Assembly (NCBI GenBank): GCA_002887195.1
Contig: PJAB01000199.1
Location: 1-34,836, forward strand
Direction: 5' to 3'
DNA: 34,836 nucleotides
Source: Chrysochromulina parva
Taxonomy: Eukaryota; Haptophyta; Prymnesiales; Chrysochromulinaceae
This document shows, in pieces, positions 25,054 through 34,836 of the stretch. The stretch's first letter is position 1. Each line of letters begins with the position of its first letter. The translations under genes were made by a program, and so were the position numbers. A model generated the notes under the pieces. That model was not told where the DNA came from. It worked only from the letters and a program-made list of their open reading frames with translations, and did no database searches.

Positions 25054-28000
25054 ATGGGCAAGGGGACGACGATCACCGCCAAGGACATCAGCAAAGCGGG
25101 CGATATCCCGCAGCTAGCTAGGAACCTCGTCGCCGAGATCACCACGGGCAACTCCGAGGTTCGTGATCACGCAGCGGCACAGCTTCGGAGCCTTGCGACC
25201 CAAAACCATGGGCAGAACCAGCCGGACGTGCTCGCCGCCAAGGCGGTGGAGCCGCTCGTGAAGCTGCTGAGCTCCGGGACGGCGTGCAGCCAGGAGTCGG
25301 CCGCTGCAACGCTCGGTGTCCTCGCGCTGGGTAAGCCGGACACGCAAGAGGCGATCGTCGCCGCAGGCGGGATTGGGCCGCTCGTCAACCTGCTCAAGAT
25401 GGGCAGCTCCAAGGTGCAGGAGCAGGTGGCGTCCGCGCTCGCCGCGCTCGATGCGGACGTCTCGCACCAGCAGGGCATCATCAAGGCCGGGGCCATCCCG
25501 CCCCTTGTCGCCATCGTCAAGGGGGGCTCTGGCGCGGCCCAGTCCTTTGCCGCCCAGGCGCTAGCCAATGCGGCCGCCTACAGCGGCGAGGCGCAGCGGA
25601 ACATCGCGAGCGCGGGCTCGATCCCGCTGCTGCTCAGCCTGCTCGGTACTGGCAAGGCGCAGAAGCCAGGTGGGTCATCCGACGAGCACACGTGGCACAC
25701 ATAGCGTGACGTTGATCGCCCCCATGTGATCGCCTCCACAAATGATTGCCCCCTCATGCCTGTACGTGTCATCGCCGCCCTCTGGTGCGCGTCCCCTGCC
25801 TCCCGTGGGTGCGCCCCGATGCTGACGGCCGTGAGAATGCCCCCGCCAAAGCTCCCTCCCACATTGCATGCTGAATGCCTCCCTCATTGCTTGTTGCCTG
25901 CCACCCTCATTGCATGCTGAATGCCTCCCTCATTGCATGCTGAAATGCCCCCCTCATTGCATGCTGATGGCCTCCCTCATTGCATGCTGCGTACCTCCCT
26001 CATTGCATGCTGCTGGCCTCCCTTATGGCAGCGGCGACTGCGCTCGCCAAGCTCGCGCACGAAAACAAGGACATTCAGACGGAGATCGCCGAGGCGGGCG
26101 GCATCGCTCCGCTGCTCTCGCTGCTCAACGGCATCGACATGGATGCACAGGTCGCCGCGGCAGAGGCGCTGGCGGAGATTGCGGACGACAATACGGAGAC
26201 GCAGGCGGCAATCGCCAAGGCGGGCTGTTTCGGGCCGCTCCTCGCGCTGCTCTCGTCACGGAGCGCCTCAGCACAGTCGAAGAGCATGGCGGCGCTTGCA
26301 CAGCTCACCCGCCACAATCGCGACAACCAAGATGCCGTCGCGAGGATGGGCGGCATCAAGCCGATCGTGCAGCTGCTCGAGTCGAGCTCGACGGATGTGA
26401 CGAGCTACGCGGCCAGCGCGCTCATGGAGATCTCTCGCGGCAACCTGCCCAACCAGAAGACCGTCGTCGACCTCGGCGCCGTGGGTCAGCTCGGCAATCT
26501 GATCAAGACGAGCAACGACGAGCGTGTTAAGGCCGAGGTGGCGGGCGCGATCTGGTCGCTCTCCGAAACCCCCGAGATCAAGGCCATGTTCGGGTTCTGC
26601 AACGCGCCGCTCGTCACCCTTCTTGGGATGGGCTCCGTGCGCGCCAGAGAACACGCAGCCGGCGCACTCGCCTCGCTGGGTCTCGATAACAAGGCGAACC
26701 AAGTGGTGCTCACGCAGTTGCTCGTCGAGCTGCTCATCAACGGGAATCGCGAGGCGCAGGAGCGTGCTGTGAAGGCTCTCAACGCCCTCGTGAAGGAGAA
26801 CACGTCCGCGCACGAGGTGATCGCGCAGGCGGGCAACCCGGCGCAGCTCGTCGCGCTCCTGAAGAGTAGTCATTTGGAAGCGAAGGACTATGCCCTCTGG
26901 GCGCTGTCGCTCTCGATTGAGAAGAAGAACCAGTCGATCATTTCCGAGGCGGGAGGCGTGCAGCCGCTGATCCAGCAGCTCTCGGATGCTCGCGTCTTCA
27001 TCAAGGAGCAGGCCGCCTCCGCGCTCGCCAAGCTCGCATTCGAGAACGAGGAGACGCGTGCCTCGATCACGGAGTGCGGAGGCATCCAGCCCCTCATCAA
27101 GCTGCTCACGCTGAACGCCAAGGAGAACCCGATGGCACGCATGTACGGCGCGGACGCGCTCGCCAACCTGGCGACCGACTCGGACGCTCGCGACGAGATT
27201 GTGAGCGCGGGCGGCATTCGTCCTCTCGTGCTTGTCCTCGAAGATGAGGCCCAGAAGACGAAGAAGTACGCAGCACGAGCGCTCGCGCGCCTCTCGAAGG
27301 ACCACGCGTCGACGCAGGCGGCGATTGCCGAGGCGGGTGCGATTGTGCTGCTCGTCGCGCTGCTTGAAGGCACGTTCGGCCCGGAGGCACAGGAGGAGGC
27401 GGCGGGCGCGCTCTTTGCGCTCGCCGACCATGAAGGCAACCGCGTCGGCATCACGGAGAGCGGAGGCATTGGCTGGCTCGTGATGCTCCTCGGCTGCAAC
27501 AACCGGCGCGCGCGCGAGCATGCCGAAGGGGCACTTGTGCGCCTGTCCATCGAGAACGCGAACCGGGTGCTCATCATCAAGAAGCTGGTCGACATGCTCC
27601 AGGACTCAGGAGCCGCCGCACTGGAGACGGCCGCTCGCGAGAGGGCGAATGCGAGCAGCGATGTCGAGGGTAGCCGCACGGCCCAGTGCAAGGGCGGAGG
27701 GACCGGCGCCGCCGCGGCGCAGGAGCAGGCCGCCGCCGCGCTCGCCAACCTCGCACGCGAGTCCGAGGACAATCGCAAGTCGATCGTGGACGCCAACGGC
27801 ATCGTGCCGCTCCTCGACATCCTCGACTCGGCGTCGGCCAAGGCCAAGGAGAACGCCGTCGGCGCCATCAAGGAGCTCTGCCGCAACTCGAAGAACAACC
27901 AGGCGCTCGTCTCGCGTGCGGGCGGCATCCCAAAGCTGGTGGGGGTGATGGCCGGCTTCTCGAACCAGACGGTCAAGGATGCGTCGCTCATGCAGCTGTG

Positions 28001-31000
28001 CACGCTCGCGGCGGACGCCCTGCAGGAGATGGCCAAGGGCAATCGCAAGAATCAGGATGCGATCGCAGAGGCAGGTGCCATTCAGCCGCTCGTAGGGATG
28101 CTCGGCTCGCCCTCGTCCCAGATGCAGGCGAACGCGGCGGGCGCGCTCGCCAACCTGGCGCAAAACCACACCGAGAACCAGAGTGCGATCGCACGCACCG
28201 GGGCAATCGCCCCGCTATGCACACTGATGCGTGAGGGCTCTGAGGACACCAAGGACCAATGCGCTGCGGCCATCCTTGCACTGGCGACCGACCACCAAGG
28301 CAATAAGGATACGATTGCCAAGCTGGGCGGCATCGACCCTCTCCTTGGACTTCTCGTCACGGGCAGCACCGACAAGTCGCAGGTGTACGTCGCGGGCGCG
28401 CTCGCCGCCCTCGCCTCGAAGCACATGGACAATCGGCAGCTCATTGCCAAGCGGCTCGTAGGTCTGCTCGGCTCTTCGGCGGTCCGCACTCCCGATCGCG
28501 CCGAGCGCGTGCTCAATACGTGCTCCTCGTTTGCGAGCGACTCGGCCGCCAATCAGGTGGGCCTGGCCAAGCTCGGCGGCATCCCGCCCCTCATCACCTG
28601 GCTCCAAAGCACCACGGTGACCACACAGGCGGCGGCGGCCCACGCAGTCCTCTGCCTCGCGAGTGACAATGCGACCACACAGGTCTTCATTGCCAAGAGC
28701 GATGCCATCCCGCCGCTCATCGCTCTCGTCGCCAAGTCGTCGGTCGAGGCACAGGAGTACGCGACACGAGCCCTGTGGCACATGGCGTCTCAAGAAGAGA
28801 ACCGCACCCTGATCGCCAACGCGGGAGCGATCAAGCCGTTGATCGGCATGCTCGCCGCGGAAGGCGACGTGGCAGCCGAGCTTGCGGCCATCATCCTTGT
28901 ACGCCTCGCGCGCGGAAACACAGAGGTGTCCATCCAGATCGCCGCGCAGGGCGGCGTGCTGCCACTCGTCAGGCTCGTTGAGAGCGGCTCCGCGGGCTCG
29001 CAGCAGCAGGCAGCGAGCTGCCTCTCCGAGCTCGCCCTCGTGCCCAAGAATCGCAATATCGTGGCGAACGCGCACGGCATCCAGCCCATCATCGCGTTGC
29101 TTTCCAGCCCTACGATCGGCACGCCCGAGACGGCGGCACGCGTGCTCGCACGCCTCGCCCACGAGGACCCGAGCGTCGTGGATGTCGAGGCCAAGGCGCG
29201 GCTCTTGATGCTCACGCGACTGCGCCCTAAGCTCGAGCCCCTCTTGACGAAGGCGGGCATGCAATGGGACGTGGCCGAGGCCAAGCTAGTCGCCGCGGAG
29301 TCGATCGACGCGCTCATGGAGAACCCGGTCGAGTTCATCGCTGCGCTCGGCGACGTCGCGGAGGCCAAGGCTCGAACCGCCAAGGACGGCGAGATCAAGG
29401 GCGCGGCGGAGCGGCGAGCCCAAATCCACATGATGGGAGGGATCAAGCGGCTCATTTCGATGCTCGACGGCTCCAATTTGACCGGAGGCGTCAAGGTCAA
29501 GGGCTGGGTGCCGCCGACCACGCCAGCGCGCAAGGATCCTATTGCCGATGCGAAAGAAAAGGGGGCGCCGAGCACCAAAGGCAAGGACATGAAGGACGCC
29601 GAGGCGGGCCCCAAGGTCGGCATGTCGGAACAGGCGGCGATCGCGCTCGCCGACATTGCGTACAATAACGCCGACATGCAGGATGCGATCATCGAAGCGG
29701 GAGCCGTGCCTGCGCTGCTGGCCTTCATCCGGATTGGCTCGCAGCTCGGGCAGGAGCACGCGGCGCGTGCGATCTGGCACCTCGCCGCGCTCTTCGAGGT
29801 GCACGTGATCATCATCGAGGCGGGCGCCATCCCCGACCTCGTGCAGCTCCTCAAGATGGGCTCGCCCAAGGCCCAAGAGATGGCGGCTGCGGCCCTCTCC
29901 GATCTGGCCTTCGGCGCGTTCAAGGTCCGTCAGGCGGCCGAGCAGCAGAAGGAGAAGGACAGGGCGGCCAGGGCGGAGCTGGCTGCTCTGCGCGCCTTGG
30001 ATCGCGCGTTGAATTTCACCGCGGACGGGCAAGACGACAACGACGAGGACGACGACGAGGAGAGCAACGATCGACTGACCAGCATCGCCGAGGCGGGTGC
30101 GATCCAGCCTCTCGTTGCCCTGCTGAGCTCGGGCACCACGCAGGCGCGCGAAAACGCGGCGGGTGCCCTCTGGCACATGGCCATCGACCGGCCTATCCAG
30201 CTCGCGATCGCCAAGTGTAGCGGCATCTCACCCATGGTGGCCATCATCGACGACGGCACCGAGCAGGCGCAGAAGAATGCGGCGAACGCGCTCGCTCGAC
30301 TCGCGACCAAGAACGCCGACAACCAGATGCAGATCTCCAAGTACTGCGTCGGGCTGCTCGCCAACCAGAACACGGGCACGCAGCGGCGCGCAGCGTGCGT
30401 GCTCAGCGACCTAGCGCGCGACAACCCAGGCTCGCCCGTGGTCATCGTGAATGCGGGCGCGATCTCGCCGCTCGTCAACCTGTTGAGCGGCGGCGCCGCG
30501 GATGTGAAAGAGGAAGCGGCGCGCGCTCTCTCGACGCTCGCGCTCAACTCGCCTTCTACGCAGCTCGCCATCGCGTCCGGGTTGGTGGTGCTCGTGGGTA
30601 CTGGCTCTGCCGAGTCGCAGGAGCACGTGAGCCAGCTGCTACTCACCCTCTCCAAAGATGCCGATAACTGCGTGGCCATCGTACGGGCCGGCGCGGTACC
30701 ACGGCTGGTGGTGCAGCTGCGTGGCGGAGGGTCAACCTCGGCGATCGCTCAGGAGCTCGCGGCGGCGGTCCTCGCGTGCCTCGCCGCCACCGAGGATGGC
30801 ATCCGCGGCATCTTGTCGTCCAACTGCATCCGGCCACTCGTCTCGATGCTCACGACCGGCACGGCGGGGGCGCAGGCGTACTCGGCGGCGGTGCTTGCCG
30901 AGCTCGCCCGGATCTCGAACAAGAGCTCGACCCAGATCATGAGCGAGGGCGGGATCGTGCCACTCGTCGCGATGCTCGGCAGGGAGAGCAGCAGTGCGGC

Positions 31001-34000
31001 CAAGGCCTCCGCCGCCTCCGCCCTGCGCACCCTCACCTCGAACACGGAGGGCGGCTCACAAGCGGAACTCCAGAAAGCAGTGAGCGACGCCGGTGCCATT
31101 CGGCCGCTCGTCGCTCTGCTCTCCGAGGAGGACGACACCATCCGCAAGCGCGCCGCGGGCGCGATCGCCGCTCTCTCCGTCGGCATGACCGAGATCCAGG
31201 ACGCCGTCGAGAAGAACAAGGGCATCGGCAAGCTTGTGTCACTGCTCGCGAGCTCCGTGCACGAGGAGGTGTCTGCCGAGGCGGCCGCGGCGCTCGCCGT
31301 GCTGGCGCACAACAATAAGAAGAACCAGGACAAGCTCGCGAGCGACGGCGGCATCGAGCCGTTGATCAGCCTGCTCAATACCGAGGGCGGCGGAGACTAC
31401 GCTAAGGAAGCGAGCGCCTCCGCCCTTTGGTCGCTGTGCATCGGGAAGCACCACGAGAACCAAGTCGCCATCGCCAACGCAGGCGGCATCGCGCCGCTCG
31501 TCGCCGTCCTTGGGCTCACGAGTGAAAAGGCGCGTGAGCAAGCTGCGGGCGCGCTCGCAGCGCTCGCACTCAACAACACGGAGAACGAGGAGGCAATTGC
31601 GCAGCTCATCGTGTCGCTGCTCGGCTCGGAGGACAAGCAAGCCTCCGCCAAGGCCGCGCTCGCCGTCTCGCGCTTTGCGCGAGCGAACGCGTCCAACCAG
31701 CGCTCGATCGCCAAGGCAGGCGGTATCGAGCTGCTCGTCAGCCTCCTCAACGTGGAGGACGCCAGGGCAGCTCCCAAGGAGCATAGCAACAGCTCCAGCC
31801 ACTCGGCGTCCGTGGTCCTGGACGCGGCCAAGGTGCAAAAGGAGATGGCGGCGGCACTCTGGTCGATGGCGCACAACAGCCCTGAGAACCAGGCGGCGAT
31901 TGCCAAGGTGGGCGGCATCCAGCCACTCATCATGATGCTCGATGGGCATTCTGTGGTGCAGTGCGACGCGGCGGGCGCACTCTGGGCTCTCGCCGACGAC
32001 GAGCACAACAGGGAGACCATCGGCAAGATGCACGGCATCGCTCCGCTCGTCGGCCTGCTCAAGACGGGCAGCCCAGGTGCGCAGGAGACGGCGGCGGGAG
32101 CGTTACACGCACTCGCTGAGACGGCGGAGAACAGGATCACCATCGCTGACGGCCACCCAGCCATCGGAGGCGGCATCCCTCTGCTCGTCTCGCTCTTCGA
32201 CGGCGGATCCGAAAAGGCCTGCGAGCAGGCAGCGGGCGCGCTCATCTCCCTCTGCGTGCAGAACGTCGTGAATCAGACGTCGGCAGCATACGAGGCGGTG
32301 GCCATGCTCAAGGCGCACGGCGACAGCCCGAAGGCAGCCGAGCACGTCACGCAGCTGCTGCGCAATCTCGCCAAGGACCCCGAGAATCGGTCGGCCATCG
32401 CCAAGGCTGGCGCGGTGCCCGATCTCGTGCGCCAGCTCGAGTGCGGCTCGGACAAGTCGATGAGCATGGCCGCGCAGGGTCTGGCGCTCATTGCGCTCAA
32501 GTCGGCCGAGACCCATGCGACCGTGACGCAGGAGCTTGTCAAGCTCCTTGCCTCCGACAAGGCCGCCGTGCGCCAGCGCGCGTCCGAGGCGCTCACCGAC
32601 ATGGCGGCGGATGATAAGAACTCAACGACCTCGAAGGCGAAGAAGTCCGGTCCCAGCGCCGGAGTCCAGGGTGTGCCGCTGGTCAACCTGCTCAAGGACG
32701 GGCTCAAGGACGGACGGGTGGAGGCGCAGGAGTACGCGCTGCGCTCACTGCTGGCCATCTCGGACACCATCTCGCGCGAGGCCATCGTTGAGGCGGGCTG
32801 CATCGAAGCGCTCATCGAGTCGTTACGGCTTCGAAAGCTCTCGGCTGTGGCTCAGGAGCACGCGGCTGCGGTGCTCTCCGGCCTCGCTCCCATCGGCATG
32901 AACGCCAAAGCGATCAAGCTTGCCAAGGGCATCGAGCCGCTTGTCGTCCTGCTCTCGGATGGCAATGCAGACGCCAAGGAACATGCGGCCGACTGTCTCG
33001 CGCAGCTCGCAAGGCGCGCCAGCGCTTCCCTCGAGATCGCTGCAGCGGGCGCCGTCTCCGCCTTTGTGAAATGGCTCGTCGACCCAAGCCTCGGCCCCCC
33101 CGAGGTGGCCGCGCGAGCTCTGTCGGAGATTGCGCTGGATAACCCGGACACGCAGACGCAGATCGCCGAGGAGGGTGCAATCTCGCCGCTCGTGGCCATG
33201 GTGAGCTCCGCCACCGCCCTCGAAAGGGCATCGAGTAGCACCGCCCAATCGGCAGTGGGCACTCCGGTCAAGCAGCGCTCGGTATCCGGTGCCCTGCCAC
33301 ACGTGGCGACGAACTCGGCGATTACGGCGGCACTCAAGAAGTCCAACGTGGCGGCTGGGGCTCTCGCGACGCTGGCCAAGGACAACATCATCAACCAGAC
33401 GATGATCACCGAGGAGGAGGGGATCCCTCCGCTTGTGGCTCTGTTGAACCATAAGACGCCGATGCACAAGGCCGATTCCTACGAGCACACGTGCAAGGCG
33501 CTTTGGCACTTGGCGGCGACTGAGGAGAACCAGGTCGCAATTGCCAAGGCGGGCGGCATCGCGCCGCTCGTCGCGCTGCTGGCCAGCGAGAGTGGCACTA
33601 CGCAGCAGTACGCGGCCGCCGCTCTCCAGTCCCTCGCACGCGACCATACCGAGAATCAGATCGCCCTCACCAAGGCGGGCGCGATTGCACCACTCGTCGA
33701 CATCCTCGGCTCCGACTCGGCGGACACGCAGGAGCACGCCGTAGGAGCGCTGCTCTCGCTCGCCTCACACGATGTCAACAGCCGCAACGCCGTCGTCAAG
33801 AAGCTGATCGCGGTGCTTGACCTGCGCAGCGCGACCGCGCAGATGAACGCCGCCGAGGCCCTCGCGGTGCTCGCCGCGCGCTCCGAGGAGAACCGCAAAG
33901 CGATCACCGCCGCCAACGCCATCGAGCCGCTCGTGCGCCTGCTCGGTGACGGGCGGCGCGTGCGCGCCAACACCCCGCAGGAGCGCGCGGCGGCGGTGCT

Positions 34001-34836
34001 CGCTGACCTCGCTCGCTCGTCGGATAACAAGAGCGCCATCGTGGCGGCGAATGGGGTGGGTCCGCTTATCGCGATGCTCTCTTCCGACTCCGTCGCCACG
34101 CAAACGTACGCGAGCGGCGCGCTCTGGCAGCTTGCAGCGCTCGGCACGAATAAGACGACGATCGCCGAGGCGGGCGCCATCCCGCCGCTCGTGACCCTTC
34201 TCTCGAGCAGCTCGACTGAGACGCACAAGTGTGCGGCGGGCGCGCTCTGGCACCTCGCCTCATCGGCCGAGAGCAAGATTCAGATGGGGGACGCGGGTGC
34301 CATCCCACTGCTCGTGCAGGTGCTCTCCTCCAAATCGGGCGAGGCGCGCGAGCATGCCGCCGCGGTGCTCTCTGCGCTCGCGCGCAGCCTGGGCACGAAC
34401 AAGAAGATCATCTACCACGCGGGCGCGATCCGGCCACTCATTGTACTCCTCACCGACAAGCGCAGCATGACGCAACGGCACGCGGCATGCTGCCTCTGGG
34501 CTCTCTCGGATGGAAACGAAGGCGTGTACGACAAGGCGATCGCCGAGGGCGGCGCCATCCCGCTGCTCATCAAGATGCTGCTAGAGGACGACACCAAGAC
34601 GCGTGGCTTCGCCGCCGCCGCCCTGCTGTGCATCTGCCGCGATAAGACCGCACATCCGGCCATCAAAGACTCCGGAGGCATCGACGCGCTCCTGGCGCTC
34701 TCATTTGGACCACCCACATGGCTGCGCGCGCAGGTGGTCGAGATGCTCACGCTCCTCTCAGTGCCCGTCCCCGACCCGGACTCGGGGGCGCCTCCAATCT
34801 CGGCGGCGGTGCTCGCCGCCTCCGCCGCCTCCGCCG
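25054..34836 (+). CDS. Giant armadillo-repeat protein (3' end outside window)
   Basis: Exon 1 is 25054-25669 and exon 2 starts at 26032 and is open without a stop to the window end: 9421 nt, at least 3140 residues. The phase-1 join (CCA G|CG GCG) restores a normal repeat, GTGKAQKPAATALAKLAHEN. Nearly all of the protein is armadillo repeats of about 42 residues with the pattern NQxxIAxAGAIxPLVxLLxSGSxxAQExAAGALxxLA; I estimate 65-75 units. Non-repeat inserts occur near 27590-27710, 29370-29630 (Lys/Asp-rich), 30020-30070 (acidic DDNDEDDDEESND) and 31770-31830. There is no signal peptide, membrane segment or catalytic domain in view. Armadillo arrays form long superhelices that bind extended peptides (importin, beta-catenin, SPAG6-like axonemal proteins). 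Here it is probably a very long scaffold; partner and location are unknown. Confidence 0.95.
25670..26031 (+). other. Phase-1 GT-AG intron in the armadillo gene
   Basis: The donor is AAGCCAG|gtgggt at 25670 and the acceptor is ccttatggcag|CGGCG ending at 26031. The length is 362 bp. Splicing shifts the frame so that the two armadillo halves become continuous. The last half of the intron is a 23-bp tandem array that runs directly into the acceptor. Confidence 0.9.
25855..26031. repeat. 23-bp tandem array reaching the 3' splice site
   Basis: Seven full units of about 23 bp (consensus CCTCCCTCATTGCATGCTG followed by four variable bases) start at 25855, 25878, 25901, 25924, 25948, 25971 and 25994. 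A truncated eighth unit, CCTCCCTTATGGCAG, at 26017-26031 ends exactly at the intron acceptor. Confidence 0.95.

Noticed and set aside
25855..26031. Possible CRISPR or transposon end because of 23-bp repeats
   Set aside because: The units are contiguous without spacers and end at a phase-consistent splice acceptor.
26268..34276. Several minus-strand open frames of 200-417 codons opposite the armadillo gene
   Set aside because: High GC removes stop codons from the antisense frames; they mirror the repeat period of the real gene and have no independent features.

Overview
This window looks like nuclear DNA from a GC-rich unicellular eukaryote, most likely an alga with a secondary plastid. A haptophyte is my first guess; a pelagophyte or similar lineage is not excluded. 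The reasons are: eukaryote-only genes (histone chaperone ASF1, La protein, a mitochondrial carrier, a Cupin_8/JmjC hydroxylase, an ABC1 kinase of plastid-like layout); GT-AG introns that can be placed exactly by reading phase; low-complexity Ser, Glu and Ala tracts in proteins; divergent and convergent gene pairs with no operon logic; and a TTAGGG-type interstitial telomeric tract. No prokaryotic, plasmid or phage signature was seen. The organism call is inference.

Layout. 1-58 (-): probable first codons of a gene leaving the window. 259-2274 (+): secreted or ER-type Cupin_8/JmjC oxygenase. 2436-3338 (+): citrate-type mitochondrial carrier. 3586-4662 (-): DXD glycosyltransferase, probably missing a 5' exon. 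5072-5632 (+): small EF-hand protein. 5633-6406: no gene seen. 6407-7801 (-): S28 serine peptidase. 7895-9454 (-): two-exon choline/ethanolamine-kinase-like protein with a signal peptide. 9695-10159 (+): ASF1. 10289-15145 (-): 1618-residue Trp-rich, Sfi1-like repeat protein. 15185-15679 (-): unrecognised ORF. 15968-16560 (-): frame-broken relic resembling the L1-PAZ part of an Argonaute. 16877-18019 (-): La protein. 18271-21987 (+): 1238-residue protein with eight EF-hand loops. 22196-22233: interstitial telomeric repeats. 22481-22684 (-): small single-pass membrane protein. 22733-24884 (+): two-exon ABC1/UbiB kinase. 25054 to beyond 34836 (+): giant armadillo-repeat protein, at least 3140 residues, one intron near its start, 3' end outside the window.

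How the parts relate. These are mostly unrelated housekeeping genes, not one pathway. A calcium/cytoskeleton theme is suggested by two EF-hand proteins and an Sfi1-like protein (Sfi1 family proteins bind centrin, an EF-hand protein), but physical proximity alone is weak evidence in a eukaryote. The most unusual common property is in the introns: all three that I could place by phase contain short-period tandem arrays (10, 11 and 23 bp), and two show features suggesting that splice sites arose from duplicated sequence. The coding parts of the Sfi1-like and oxygenase genes also carry young tandem repeats, so short tandem duplication seems to be active throughout this locus.
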